Shown: piece by piece, positions 36,803-44,834 of the stretch
Layout: the number at the start of each line of letters is the position of its first letter
Numbering within the stretch: position 1 is the first letter of the stretch
Assembly: GCA_900320515.1 (NCBI GenBank)
Contig: ONSJ01000001.1
Coordinates: 1 to 64,000, forward strand
Origin: an uncultured Methanobrevibacter sp.
GTDB taxonomy: Archaea > Methanobacteriota > Methanobacteria > Methanobacteriales > Methanobacteriaceae
Direction: 5' to 3'
DNA length: 64,000 bases
The notes under the pieces: generated by a model
What the model was told of the DNA's origin: nothing
The model's input: the letters and a program-made list of their open reading frames with translations, nothing else
Databases searched by the model: none
Translations under genes and position numbers: made by a program

Positions 36803-37663
36803 ATGAAAAGAATTACTATAGCAATATTAGCTTTAATCCTAATGGGTCTGTTAATCCCAACAGGTTTTGCAACCGATTCCAATCTTGTAATAACATATGG
36901 TGAAAGCACTTATGCAAACAGTGATTATAAATCAGCTGTTGATGCATTCTTTGTAAATCAAGCAAATGTTGATTTGAAAAATGTGGACTCAAAAATAATC
37001 ACTGCCGATCAGGTTAACAAAGTATCAAGCGGAATTACAGGTAAATCTTACTCCTCAGATCAAATATTTTCCTCAGCATTCCTTGATTTGAAAGACAATG
37101 ATAATCTGGAGGTCAGTGTGGACAAGTCAAAGATTACCACAGTAACAGGTAACATGTACATTTCCGCATTGAAATCAGCAGGTATTACCAGTGGACATGT
37201 TTATGTTACAAGTCCAATGCAAGCTACTGGTGAATCTGCTCTTGCAGGAATAATGAATGCATATGAGGAAGCTACTGATGTTAAAATTCCAGATAACGTA
37301 AAAGAAGCAGCAAACGATGAGATTTATACTCAAGCTGAAATCGTGGAAAACTCAGGCGTCGATGCGGAAAAATTATCAAAATTGGTTGATGATGTAAAAC
37401 AGGAGGTATCCGGAGATAATGTGACAGATCACAATACAATTGTAAATATCATTAACAATTATGTCCAGAACAACAATCTCAACATTACAAATTCCGACAT
37501 TGAAAACTTGGCGGACACTATTGAACAAGTGCAAAACGTTCAAGGTGATGTAAACCATTACAAGGACCAAGTTGGCAATCTTTTGAATGGTGGAAATTCA
37601 ACAGGCGGTTTTTCTCTTGACGCATTATTTGACTGGTTTAAATCATTCATTAATGGGATTTAA
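36803..37663 (+). CDS. Secreted DUF1002 protein
   Basis: A 286-residue protein with an N-terminal signal peptide (RITIAILALILMGLLIPTGFA, cleavage after GFA near residue 24). The mature part fits DUF1002: ITADQVNKVSSGITGKSYSSDQIFSSAFLDL, then TVTGNMYISALKSAGITSGHVYVTSPMQATGESALAGIMNAYE (only in part quoted in the family). DUF1002 is found mainly in Firmicutes and in some gut methanogens; function unknown. Residues 210-270 form a helical, asparagine-rich linker. ATG 36803 behind GAGGTGA; GTG at 36794 belongs to that site. Promoter TTTATATACT at about 36750. Confidence 0.85.
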   Translation: MKRITIAILALILMGLLIPTGFATDSNLVITYGESTYANSDYKSAVDAFFVNQANVDLKNVDSKIITADQVNKVSSGITGKSYSSDQIFSSAFLDLKDNDNLEVSVDKSKITTVTGNMYISALKSAGITSGHVYVTSPMQATGESALAGIMNAYEEATDVKIPDNVKEAANDEIYTQAEIVENSGVDAEKLSKLVDDVKQEVSGDNVTDHNTIVNIINNYVQNNNLNITNSDIENLADTIEQVQNVQGDVNHYKDQVGNLLNGGNSTGGFSLDALFDWFKSFINGI

Positions 37664-37750
37664 TTCCCATTAACTTTTTTTACTATAAAGCATTTTATTT
37701 ATATTATTTATTTACCATTAGATTCAGACTTAATATTCTGAGGTGGTATA

Positions 37751-38605
37751 TTGAAATATTTTGGAAATATTTTAAAAATCTCGATTATATTAATTATTAT
37801 CTTAATGGCTGTTGGGTCAATTCATGCTACAGATAATTCATCTTCTAAGGCAATTGATGATTCTGATGATGATTTCGAATTGGATGATTATTTAGATGAT
37901 TCTGATGATGAGGATTTGGATGATTCTGAGTTGGATGATTATTTAGATGATTTTGATGATGAGGATTTGGATGATTCTGAGTTGGATGATTATTTAGATG
38001 ATTTTGATGATGACTGGGCTAATTATTTCAAGAGTTATGATTATCTGGAATATAAGATCATTTCCTATCTGGAAAGATATGGTAACTGTAGTGAAGATAA
38101 TTGGACCGAATCTGAGAGTTTCCATGATGAATATCAAATATATCTTGCCAATTCATCAGATTATACATTAAATGAAAGTGCAGAAGGTTATAATACCTAT
38201 TTAAAGATTTTTGATTCAATAACATCAACATTTGGTGATTATAATTTAACAAATAATCAGACAATGTTCTTAAAATTTTTAATAATCTATTATTTGAATA
38301 ATTACGGTAATGTAAGTGCGAATTATACCTGGAACAAAAGTGAAAGCTTTGAAAATTATACTCCTCCTTTTGACTTTATGGCTGATGCAATGTGTTGTCG
38401 CATTGCAGGAAATGCCGAAGCAGGAGGATCTGGTTATTATTCAGTGGTTTATGCACCTTTAACTTTCATTCAATCTAATAATTTGACTGATGTCAATCAA
38501 ACTTCGCACATTAATCAAACCATCACCGAATCGCAAAATTCGCGGGATTTGAATATATTTGTATTGATATTGGTGCTGGTGCTTATGATTTTAATGTTTA
38601 TTTGA
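37751..38605 (+). CDS. Secreted, acidic-repeat, membrane-anchored surface protein
   Basis: A 284-residue protein. A signal peptide covers residues 1-26 (ILKISIILIIILMAVGSIHAT). Residues 27-95 are almost all Asp, Leu, Glu, Ser, including two exact copies of the 17-residue unit DDEDLDDSELDDYLDDF. The rest has many N-x-S/T sites (NWT, NSS, NLT, NQT, NVS, NYT), as in archaeal N-glycosylated cell-surface proteins. It ends with a hydrophobic helix (IFVLILVLVLMILMFI). Start TTG 37751 behind GAGGTGG. Possible adhesin or cell-wall linked protein. Not a recognised family. Confidence 0.72.
   Translation: MKYFGNILKISIILIIILMAVGSIHATDNSSSKAIDDSDDDFELDDYLDDSDDEDLDDSELDDYLDDFDDEDLDDSELDDYLDDFDDDWANYFKSYDYLEYKIISYLERYGNCSEDNWTESESFHDEYQIYLANSSDYTLNESAEGYNTYLKIFDSITSTFGDYNLTNNQTMFLKFLIIYYLNNYGNVSANYTWNKSESFENYTPPFDFMADAMCCRIAGNAEAGGSGYYSVVYAPLTFIQSNNLTDVNQTSHINQTITESQNSRDLNIFVLILVLVLMILMFI
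37904..38005 (+). repeat. Two exact 51-bp tandem repeats inside the acidic-repeat gene
   Basis: The 51-bp unit at 37904-37954 is copied without change at 37955-38005; a partial, diverged unit precedes it at about 37877-37903. It encodes a 17-residue Asp-rich unit. Perfect identity points to a recent duplication or ongoing slippage, so copy number may vary between strains. Confidence 0.9.
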
Positions 38606-38768
38606 GTTGTAGTTTCTTTTTGAAATTACCTCTCTTTTTTTTTAACTCAATGGATTTTGCATAATTTTCAAGTAAATCACAAATTTTGACCGCTTAATAT
38701 ATATACTATTGAAAAACATAAATAAACTTAATAGCAAATTAAATTTAATTAAATGAAGGTTTGATAAT

Positions 38769-39611
38769 ATGGTTAGGTTTTCACAAACTCTTGATGATGC
38801 ACCATCAAGAAATCAAAAAAAATATTATGCTCGACAGGGGGAACGACAGTATTATGAAGAACGTGGTGCTGACTCCAGAACAATTGACGATATTGTCTAC
38901 AGTCAGTTTCCTAGACCAAAACAGGTTAAAAGACCAGTTCGTAGGGATGAGGAATATGTTAAGCCTGAGGCCTATGAACCGATTAATGTAATTCATGAAC
39001 AACCTCAAATTGAAAGAGAATCTATCAAACCAGATTATTCCAAACCAGAATTGATTTTCCCTGCTGACCAGAACATTCAATTTGGTGTTGAGTATTCCCC
39101 AAATTCAAAACCGCCTGTTATTGGTAATAACTATACAATCCGTTCAAATTCAATTATCTACAATGATGTGGTCATCGGTGATAATTTCAGAACAGGACAC
39201 AATGTTGTCATTCGTGAAAATACCAATATCGGTGATGATGTGCTGATCGGAACAAATACTGTTATTGAAGGTGATGTTATCATTGGAAATGATGTCAGCA
39301 TTCAGTCTAATGTCTACATTCCAACCAATTCTGTAATTGAAGACAATGTATTTATCGGACCTTGTGCTTGTTTTACTAATGATAAGTATCCTGTAAGAAT
39401 CAATTATGAACTTCAGGGACCTAAAATCAGACGTGGAGCTTCAATTGGAGGTAACACAACATTCCTGTCCAATGTTGAAATTGGTGAAGGGTCTATTGTA
39501 GCCGCTGGAGCTATTGTAATACATTCTGTTCCGCCGTTCTATTTGGCTATTGGAACCCCTGCACGTATCAAACCGCTTCCAGACCATTTGAAAGTTCCTA
39601 ACAGATTTTAA
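38769..39611 (+). CDS. Left-handed beta-helix acyltransferase
   Basis: A 280-residue protein. Residues 1-110 are a charged, proline-rich, probably disordered region. From about residue 115 hexapeptide repeats form a left-handed beta helix ([55 protein letters not shown]). The pattern [13 protein letters not shown] and [24 protein letters not shown] is typical of sugar N- or O-acetyltransferases of the WbbJ type. It probably acts in cell-surface polysaccharide or glycan synthesis. ATG 38769 with GAAGGTTTGAT upstream. Confidence 0.78.
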   Translation: MVRFSQTLDDAPSRNQKKYYARQGERQYYEERGADSRTIDDIVYSQFPRPKQVKRPVRRDEEYVKPEAYEPINVIHEQPQIERESIKPDYSKPELIFPADQNIQFGVEYSPNSKPPVIGNNYTIRSNSIIYNDVVIGDNFRTGHNVVIRENTNIGDDVLIGTNTVIEGDVIIGNDVSIQSNVYIPTNSVIEDNVFIGPCACFTNDKYPVRINYELQGPKIRRGASIGGNTTFLSNVEIGEGSIVAAGAIVIHSVPPFYLAIGTPARIKPLPDHLKVPNRF

Positions 39612-39632
39612 TATTTATAATGGAGATTAATT

Positions 39633-39794
39633 ATGGCTAAATATAAATGTAAGATTTGCGGATATGTTTTTGATGAAGATGACATTGAAGAAGGTTTAAA
39701 TATTCCAGCAGGAACCAAATTTGACGATTTGCCAAGTTCATTTAAATGTCCTAAATGTAGAATGGCTAAAGCAATGTTTGAAAAAATAGATTAA
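39633..39794 (+). CDS. Rubredoxin 1
   Basis: A 53-residue protein of normal rubredoxin length. CKIC (residues 6-9) and CPKC (about 39-42) supply four cysteines for one iron. Residue 43 after the second pair is Arg, not the usual Gly. It should be an electron carrier, for example to a flavodiiron protein or rubrerythrin. ATG 39633 with GGAGATTAATT before. First of three tandem rubredoxin genes. Confidence 0.88.
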   Translation: MAKYKCKICGYVFDEDDIEEGLNIPAGTKFDDLPSSFKCPKCRMAKAMFEKID

Positions 39795-39854
39795 TTTTAT
39801 ATATTACAAAGATAAATAATAATAGTAATAACAAATTTAAGGAGATTGTTAATC

Positions 39855-39974
39855 ATGGCAAAGTTTAAATGCAAATTATGTGGATTTGTCACTGACGAGT
39901 TTGATGAACTTCCAGAAGACTACAAATGTCCAATGTGCGGTGCAACTGCTGACATGTTTGAAAAAATCGAATAA
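39855..39974 (+). CDS. Rubredoxin 2 (minimal)
   Basis: A 39-residue rubredoxin-like protein with CKLCGFV and CPMCGATADMFE motifs, so all four iron ligands are kept. The middle segment between the cysteine pairs is about 14 residues shorter than in a typical 52-54-residue rubredoxin. The last residues (FEKIE) parallel those of rubredoxin 1 and suggest a common ancestor. ATG 39855 with AAGGAGATTG. Confidence 0.85.
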   Translation: MAKFKCKLCGFVTDEFDELPEDYKCPMCGATADMFEKIE

Positions 39975-39985
39975 GGTTGTTTAAC

Positions 39986-40096
39986 ATGGCTTATGTTTGT
40001 AAAGTTTGTGGTTTCGTTTTAGAAGAAGACGAATTACCAGAAGATTATGTATGCCCTGTTTGTGGCGTACCCGCAGCAAATTTTGAAGAACAATAA
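39986..40096 (+). CDS. Rubredoxin 3 (minimal)
   Basis: A 36-residue rubredoxin-like protein: CKVCGFVLEEDELPEDY and CPVCGVP, ending FEEQ. It is the smallest of the three and closest to number 2 (shared LPEDY). ATG 39986 with AAGGTTG, 11 bases after the stop of rubredoxin 2. Three tandem copies without a redox partner gene beside them. Confidence 0.85.
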   Translation: MAYVCKVCGFVLEEDELPEDYVCPVCGVPAANFEEQ

Positions 40097-40108
40097 GTTC
40101 TTCATTTT

Positions 40109-40708
40109 TTAAATTTTTTCTAAAAACTGCTTATTTTTAAAATTAACTATTATTTTACCAGAGTATTTTCCAAATATCTTTTCTATATCTCTGTTGTCTT
40201 TTGACACGACATGATAATGCACTTTATCTGAATACTCCTTGTCGATCGCTTCAAGGGAATTGTTTCTGACTTCGGTGTCAGCTATTTTAATGTCTGAATA
40301 TTCAAAAATAAGTTCATAAACATCATATTCCTCAATTTCAACAATGTTGGCTTGACCAACAGTTTCCATGACTGATTTGGAATATGCGCGAACAAGTCCT
40401 CCTGCACCAAGTTTGATTCCGCCAAAATATCTGGTGACGACTGCAGTTACATTATGGAGATCATTTTTCCTTAAAACATTAATCATTGGTTTTCCTGCAG
40501 TTCCGCCGGGTTCTCCATCATCATCAAAGCCCTCTCCGTCGCCAACAATGTAGGCGGTGCAATTGTGAGTTGCGTCACTGTACTTCTGGTTTAGCCTTTG
40601 AATGATTTCCTTTGATTCCTTCTTGTTTTTGGTTGGGTAAAGCCCACATATGAACTGGGATTTTTTAATGTTAATTTCGCTTTGGACTGGTTCTTTAATA
40701 GTTTTCAT
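40109..40708 (-). CDS. YigZ/IMPACT family protein (UPF0029)
   Basis: A 199-residue protein starting at ATG 40708; the longer frame to 40783 runs through A+T-rich promoter DNA. The UPF0029 core is clear: KKSQFICGLYPT, DATHNCTAYIVGDGEGFDDDGEPGGTAGKPM, and TRYFGGIKLGAGGLVRAYS. The C-terminal domain resembles that of RNA- or nucleotide-binding folds. The family includes E. coli YigZ and eukaryal IMPACT; the biochemical function is not settled. Confidence 0.9.
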   Translation of the reverse strand: MKTIKEPVQSEINIKKSQFICGLYPTKNKKESKEIIQRLNQKYSDATHNCTAYIVGDGEGFDDDGEPGGTAGKPMINVLRKNDLHNVTAVVTRYFGGIKLGAGGLVRAYSKSVMETVGQANIVEIEEYDVYELIFEYSDIKIADTEVRNNSLEAIDKEYSDKVHYHVVSKDNRDIEKIFGKYSGKIIVNFKNKQFLEKI

Positions 40709-40776
40709 AATATCAATATATTTATATATCTCGTCAAACATATTAAATTTAATTAATTTAATGAAAGGTGTTAATT

Positions 40777-41223
40777 GTGTCAAGTAGATCTGCTACAGTT
40801 TTAGTAATTTTTATAGTTGCTGTTCTTGCATTTTGTCTTGCAAGTGTCTTTGCAGCCATGACTGGTCCAATTTCAATTTTACCTAATCAAAGTCAATCCG
40901 GAGGAGTATTGGATAATCTTTCGGCAATCACTGATGATAATTCAAACAATAATAAGTATAATTATCAAGATTACAATGATTATTCCGATGATCATTCATC
41001 TAAGGATGATTCTAAAGTTGAAACAACTACGGATGATTCGTCAAGTAATTCGAATTCACATCAAAGTAGTTCGGATTCTAGTTCTACCCATAGTTCAACT
41101 TCATCTGATTCTTCTTCCAAAAATAGTGGAGGTAGTAGTTCCAGTGATGTTGAAACTACAACAGATGATTCTTCTTCCAAAAGTGGTGGTAGCTCAAGTG
41201 ATGTTGAAACCACAACTGGATAA
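40777..41223 (+). CDS. Serine-rich surface protein with N-terminal membrane anchor
   Basis: A 148-residue protein. Start GTG 40777, with AAAGGTG (40764-40770) as ribosome-binding site. A signal anchor follows (VLVIFIVAVLAFCLASVFAAM). Residues 55-148 are Ser, Asn, Asp and Thr rich with the repeated unit VETTTDDSSS at about residues 87 and 126 and a truncated third at the end. Low complexity and likely glycosylated. Family unknown. A second frame of 103 residues covers the same DNA but is a shadow. Confidence 0.7.
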   Translation: MSSRSATVLVIFIVAVLAFCLASVFAAMTGPISILPNQSQSGGVLDNLSAITDDNSNNNKYNYQDYNDYSDDHSSKDDSKVETTTDDSSSNSNSHQSSSDSSSTHSSTSSDSSSKNSGGSSSSDVETTTDDSSSKSGGSSSDVETTTG

Positions 41224-41241
41224 TCATCTTTTCCTTTTTTT

Positions 41242-41934
41242 TTAAAAATCTAACAGTTTTTCGATATCAAATATTACGGAGTTAATTGCCAGATTGAATA
41301 GTCTGTGACCATATTCCTCATCGATGTAAACGCCGTTTTCTTCAACGTCTTTTGCACCTTCTTCAATGTTTGGGTCATCTCTGCGTGCCTGTTTAAATCC
41401 GTGCAGACCTACCTCTTCATACTCATTAACATTGGCCTGATTTTCAAGTTCTTCTTCATTGACAATGCCCAAAACTTTAGCCATTGATAGCTCTCCGCTG
41501 CCTCCGTGAGGGCCTTCTGAAGAGATTACCTTATTGTTGAATGTAATTGCTAAGTCTGTCTTGTCTTCGATGTCCCACAATTCTGCCATCAAGGGAATGT
41601 TTCCTCCATGTGCATTGACGATAACTGCCTTTTCGATATTGAGGAATTTTTTGGCTTGGTTTAATGTAGTGATGACATTTTCTTTTAGCTCATCAAGGGA
41701 AACGTGGACTCCATGGTCAATTGTGTCCAGTTCATATGCTGGAAATATTATTCCTAAAAATTTGGCTCCGGTTAAGAGGGATGACTGAAAGGCGATGTGC
41801 GCTCCAATTTTGGCGTCAGTGTCGATTGGCAATGCAGGACCGTGATTTTCCAGATGTGATCCTAGTGCAATTATTCCGATTTTGTGAACTCCAGGGTCTC
41901 TGATGTTTCCTGCTCTGTATCTTAGCTCTGCCAT
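41242..41934 (-). CDS. arfB: 2-amino-5-formylamino-6-ribosylaminopyrimidinone phosphate deformylase, ArfB (creatininase family)
   Basis: A 230-residue metal-dependent hydrolase. Motifs: GIIALGSHLENHGPALPIDTDAKIG with the creatininase metal ligands Glu, His and Asp, and VIVNAHGGNIPLM. The M. jannaschii enzyme MJ0116 in this family removes formate from the product of GTP cyclohydrolase III, on the route to riboflavin and F420. It sits nine bases after a PUA gene in the same direction. Length and motifs fit well. Confidence 0.88.
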   Translation of the reverse strand: MAELRYRAGNIRDPGVHKIGIIALGSHLENHGPALPIDTDAKIGAHIAFQSSLLTGAKFLGIIFPAYELDTIDHGVHVSLDELKENVITTLNQAKKFLNIEKAVIVNAHGGNIPLMAELWDIEDKTDLAITFNNKVISSEGPHGGSGELSMAKVLGIVNEEELENQANVNEYEEVGLHGFKQARRDDPNIEEGAKDVEENGVYIDEEYGHRLFNLAINSVIFDIEKLLDF

Positions 41935-41943
41935 CTCATCACC

Positions 41944-42426
41944 TTATATTTCAAAGTTCCAGATGTCGTCGCCCACGTAATGTTTGGTTTCAACGGCTTT
42001 TCCGGAATCATTTGCAACCATTTCTTCCCCGCTGATTAGGCTCACTCCCATGGCCAATGGTTTTCCATGGGTTTCATCAATTATTAGAACAATGTCTCCA
42101 GGTTCAACGCCTTCGGAAGCATCAACAATTCCTGGGCTCATGATATCGGCACCATTGCTTACAAATCTGATGGCTCCCATGTCCACAGTAACGGTTTTTG
42201 CATCAATCTGATTGGCAAGTGCTGCCTTAAGTGTTGGGAATGGTTTATCATCAATAATTATAATGTAAGGTTCTCCATCTACCAAAATAAATGAATTAGG
42301 TTCCGCTTCAAGTATTTCAACATTCTTTTTTCCTTGAAGTAAATCTCCATATTCTCCCAATTCGGCTTTTATCTCTTTAATTTTCTTTTTTTTCAAGAAA
42401 TTTCTTTTTTTGACTTTAATTACCAT
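41944..42426 (-). CDS. PUA-domain protein, MCT-1/Tma20-like
   Basis: A 160-residue protein. An N-terminal pre-PUA domain (about 1-80: RNFLKKKKIKEIKAELGEYG) is followed by a PUA domain (TVTVDMGAIRFVSNGADIMSPGI, then EPGDIVLIIDETHGKPLAMG). PUA domains bind structured RNA; the eukaryal relatives MCT-1/Tma20 work in ribosome recycling and re-initiation. It probably is coupled with arfB, which starts ten bases after its stop. The exact role is unknown. Confidence 0.85.
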   Translation of the reverse strand: MVIKVKKRNFLKKKKIKEIKAELGEYGDLLQGKKNVEILEAEPNSFILVDGEPYIIIIDDKPFPTLKAALANQIDAKTVTVDMGAIRFVSNGADIMSPGIVDASEGVEPGDIVLIIDETHGKPLAMGVSLISGEEMVANDSGKAVETKHYVGDDIWNFEI

Positions 42427-42479
42427 GATATCCCAATATTATTTTATTGAATAATATTTTGTATTTAAAATAAATAAAC

Positions 42480-42971
42480 TTATTTGTTAATTAAGGAATA
42501 TTCCTCATCTCTTGAAAAAACATATCTGAAATCTATCGGCTCACCAAACTCCGCAACGCTTATTGGAGAATCTCTTTTTGCATATTTTGTTATTGTGGTT
42601 GCATTCTCATTGCTTAGCTTGCTGATTGCATTGTTGATTATCTCAAGTTCCCTCTGGCTGAATTTGAGATCGGGTATTATGATTAGATAATATCTGTAGA
42701 TTGTTCTGTTATAATAGGGTTCTTTTCTAAAAAACAGATAGTTTTTTGATATCAGCTCTTCGCTGATTTCCCTGAAATGCGTTGGCCTTATTCCTCTTTT
42801 TGATTTGATATATGTTTCATTTGTCAGAAGTTCGCCGTAAAGCTCATAATAATTGAAATCAATGAAATAGAGTATGCTGCAAAGAACAGTCTTTCCAAAA
42901 TTCGGTTTTTGATGGCATTGGGATAATATGTACATTATCAGGTCGATATACTTTTCACGGTTGAATCTCAT
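42480..42971 (-). CDS. Panacea-domain (DUF4065, SocA-like) protein
   Basis: A 163-residue protein. Start ATG 42971 with GTGAT upstream; the frame to 43019 is open but lacks a site. The Panacea signature appears in KTVLCSILYFIDFNYYELYG and ETYIKSKRGIRPTHF. Panacea domains neutralise varied toxins and also act as SocA-type ClpXP adaptors in bacteria. No toxin gene is adjacent: it is an orphan, so a regulatory or antitoxin role is inference. Its promoter carries the 19-bp motif shared with two other genes (see 43034-43052). Confidence 0.72.
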   Translation of the reverse strand: MRFNREKYIDLIMYILSQCHQKPNFGKTVLCSILYFIDFNYYELYGELLTNETYIKSKRGIRPTHFREISEELISKNYLFFRKEPYYNRTIYRYYLIIIPDLKFSQRELEIINNAISKLSNENATTITKYAKRDSPISVAEFGEPIDFRYVFSRDEEYSLINK

Positions 42972-43033
42972 GGGTATCACGATGATGGTTGGATGGAAAT
43001 ATTTTTGTATGAGATTCAATTTAAGTAAAGTGT

Positions 43034-43052
43034 GAGAGCATTTGAAAAGTAA
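43034..43052 (-). promoter_or_regulatory. Shared promoter-proximal 19-bp motif, copy 1
   Basis: On the minus strand this reads TTACTTTTCAAATGCTCTC, seven bases upstream of a TATA-like ACTTAAAT (43019-43026) of the Panacea gene. The same 19 bases are found at 44731-44749 and 52559-52577, each at a similar place before a TATA box. The flanks of copies 1 and 2 match over 26 of 27 bases. Confidence 0.7.
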
Positions 43053-43115
43053 TCGTTGTTAATTATTACTGTCAAGGATAGTTTTTTCTTATATTTTGCC
43101 TAAATTAAGGTAACC

Positions 43116-43123
43116 TTTATATA
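43116..43123 (+). promoter_or_regulatory. TATA box, Lsm-L37e operon
   Basis: TTTATATA preceded by GGTAACC, a symmetric heptamer at the BRE position, with AGGTTATC just after it. A start near 43145 would give a leader of about 118 bases before the Lsm gene, with a small hairpin (AGAGTA/TACTCT, about 43203-43219). The long leader is unusual. Confidence 0.5.
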
Positions 43124-43254
43124 GTAGGTTATCTATAATTAATAGTATTAGTTTTAATTAGGTTTTGTCTTATCTTAACTTGATTATATTATGTCTAATA
43201 AAGAGTAGTATTTACTCTATTCATATTAAAAAACTAAAATTTGTAATAATATAA

Positions 43255-43494
<240 letters not shown>

Positions 43495-43551
43495 GTATTA
43501 TTCAATACTTTTCTAGATTATATTTTTACGATAGCTTAAGGAGGTGTATCA

Positions 43552-43740
43552 ATGTCAAAGGGAACTCCATCAATGGGTAAAAAGAATAAAAAGACCCATA
43601 TCAGATGTAGAAGATGTGGTAAAAACACTTACCATGTACGTAAAAAAGTCTGTGCTTCTTGTGGATTCGGTAGATCCAGCAAATTAAGGAGATACAGCTG
43701 GCAAAATAAAAAATCAACTACTAGACAAAGATTAGTATAA
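43552..43740 (+). CDS. rpl37e: Ribosomal protein L37e
   Basis: A 62-residue zinc-finger 50S protein. It starts [17 protein letters not shown] and has [10 protein letters not shown] and CASCGFG with the four zinc cysteines, then a basic tail (RRYSWQNKK). ATG with AAGGAGGTG upstream. It is probably co-transcribed with the Lsm gene; a terminator follows. Confidence 0.96.
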   Translation: MSKGTPSMGKKNKKTHIRCRRCGKNTYHVRKKVCASCGFGRSSKLRRYSWQNKKSTTRQRLV

Positions 43741-43755
43741 ATTGGTTGAAATTTT

Positions 43756-43797
43756 GAAGATTATTTTAATAATCTTCTTCAAAATACTTTTTTTTAA
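43756..43797 (+). terminator. Terminator after L37e
   Basis: GAAGATTATT (43756-43765) and AATAATCTTC (43768-43777) are fully complementary, followed by TTCAAAATACTTTTTTTTT. It ends the Lsm-L37e operon. Confidence 0.75.
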
Positions 43798-43898
43798 TTA
43801 ATGCTTAATTTCATAGAACTTTTTTTAGATAACTTTATTAACTATTTTTAATTAATTTAGTTCTAAGCATGATGAAATGATTTTCAGGAGGTCATAAT

Positions 43899-44309
43899 AT
43901 GACTGATTTAAATGAAATTGCTCGTGAACATGATGTAGATTTAGAAAACTGTGTTGTTTTTGTAAGAGGTAATGATGATATTTTAGCTGTGGATATTTCC
44001 AATGCAGGAATTAGACAAAGAAGTGATGATACCATGGGTTTTACTTTTTCAATTGCTCCAAAACAGGCATTGGCACTTGAAGAATACTTCAATAAATTCA
44101 CTACCGGTGAAAAATTCTATTTTGATATTTCACAAACAGGATATAGGCCGGTTTATTATAGGGGATTATCTCCAATGACTAAGGAAGTCAGTCAGGAATA
44201 TGAACCAAAATTCAATATTACATTATTTGCTCAAAAGGCAATTGTCGAACCGGAAGATTCATATTTCGCACCGACCTGTGCCTGCTGCGAGTTTTGCCAT
44301 ATTGATTAG
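43899..44309 (+). CDS. Uncharacterised protein with C-terminal cysteine cluster
   Basis: A 136-residue soluble protein I do not recognise. Residues 1-118 alternate strands and helices (for example ENCVVFVRGNDDILAVDISN and MGFTFSIAPKQALALEEYF). The end holds CACCEFCHID, four cysteines and a histidine in ten residues, which could bind a metal or Fe-S cluster. ATG 43899 with a strong AGGAGGTC. The gene stands alone between two terminators. Confidence 0.65.
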   Translation: MTDLNEIAREHDVDLENCVVFVRGNDDILAVDISNAGIRQRSDDTMGFTFSIAPKQALALEEYFNKFTTGEKFYFDISQTGYRPVYYRGLSPMTKEVSQEYEPKFNITLFAQKAIVEPEDSYFAPTCACCEFCHID

Positions 44310-44320
44310 TCTTTGAAATT

Positions 44321-44350
44321 TAAAAAAGGGGAGAACTTCTACAGTTCTCC
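44321..44350 (-). terminator. Terminator for the minus-strand 111-residue gene
   Basis: On the minus strand GGAGAAC (44350-44344) pairs with GTTCTCC (44336-44330), loop TGTAGAA, followed by CCTTTTTTAAA. The stem contains the gene's stop codon. Its other face may also act on the convergent gene. Confidence 0.6.
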
Positions 44351-44674
44351 GTCCAGGGCATCCCATAGGTCTACTGCCCATCCTTGCTTGCCGTCGATTA
44401 CCATGTCAAGCAATCTTACTTTTCCTTCTTTAAAGCGGAACAGCCTGTAGTCCAGTTGTGGCTTTTTAGCACTGCCTTCTTTGTTGCAGTCAAGATAGAT
44501 TCCTTCGCTGTATTCTTCTTCGAAATTTCCTGCTTGCACAAACTCTCCAACTAAGGAATATCCGTTTTTAACACTTTTATCTAACTGATCTACTGTTTTT
44601 AACCATCCGCCTTGTGCTCTAAATTTTATGTCTGGATCGATTCTTGTTATCTCTTCTTGCCAATTAAGTATCAT
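44339..44674 (-). CDS. Uncharacterised protein
   Basis: A 111-residue protein of unknown function. Start ATG at 44674 has AAGGA upstream; the longer frame to 44713 includes the TATA box and is unlikely. It begins MILNWQEEITRIDPDI and contains WLKTVDQLDKSVKNGYS, YSEGIYLDCNKEGS and QGWAVDLWDALD. No membrane segment or known motif. The small size, charge and solitary context resemble small regulators or immunity-like proteins, but that is a guess. It shares a promoter motif with the Panacea gene and the zinc-ribbon gene at 52629. Confidence 0.62.
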   Translation of the reverse strand: MILNWQEEITRIDPDIKFRAQGGWLKTVDQLDKSVKNGYSLVGEFVQAGNFEEEYSEGIYLDCNKEGSAKKPQLDYRLFRFKEGKVRLLDMVIDGKQGWAVDLWDALDGEL

Positions 44675-44730
44675 TATACCAAATCCTTTTTTAATTCTAA
44701 TTTGGCATTTCATATATAAATGAAAAGTGC

Positions 44731-44749
44731 GAGAGCATTTGAAAAGTAA
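44731..44749 (-). promoter_or_regulatory. Shared promoter-proximal 19-bp motif, copy 2
   Basis: Minus strand TTACTTTTCAAATGCTCTC, ten bases upstream of the TATA box TTTATATA (minus strand of 44713-44720) for the 111-residue gene. It lies also within the upstream region of rnc on the other strand. Confidence 0.7.
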
Positions 44750-44834
44750 TATTTATAACTATTGTTATATATACTTATATATAAGTTCAGTTATATAATA
44801 AATAATATTATTAAATATCAAGTCTGGGCTTTAA

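Noticed and set aside
37851-38010. CRISPR-like repeats
   Set aside because: The 51-bp units are adjacent without spacers and lie in frame in a protein gene.
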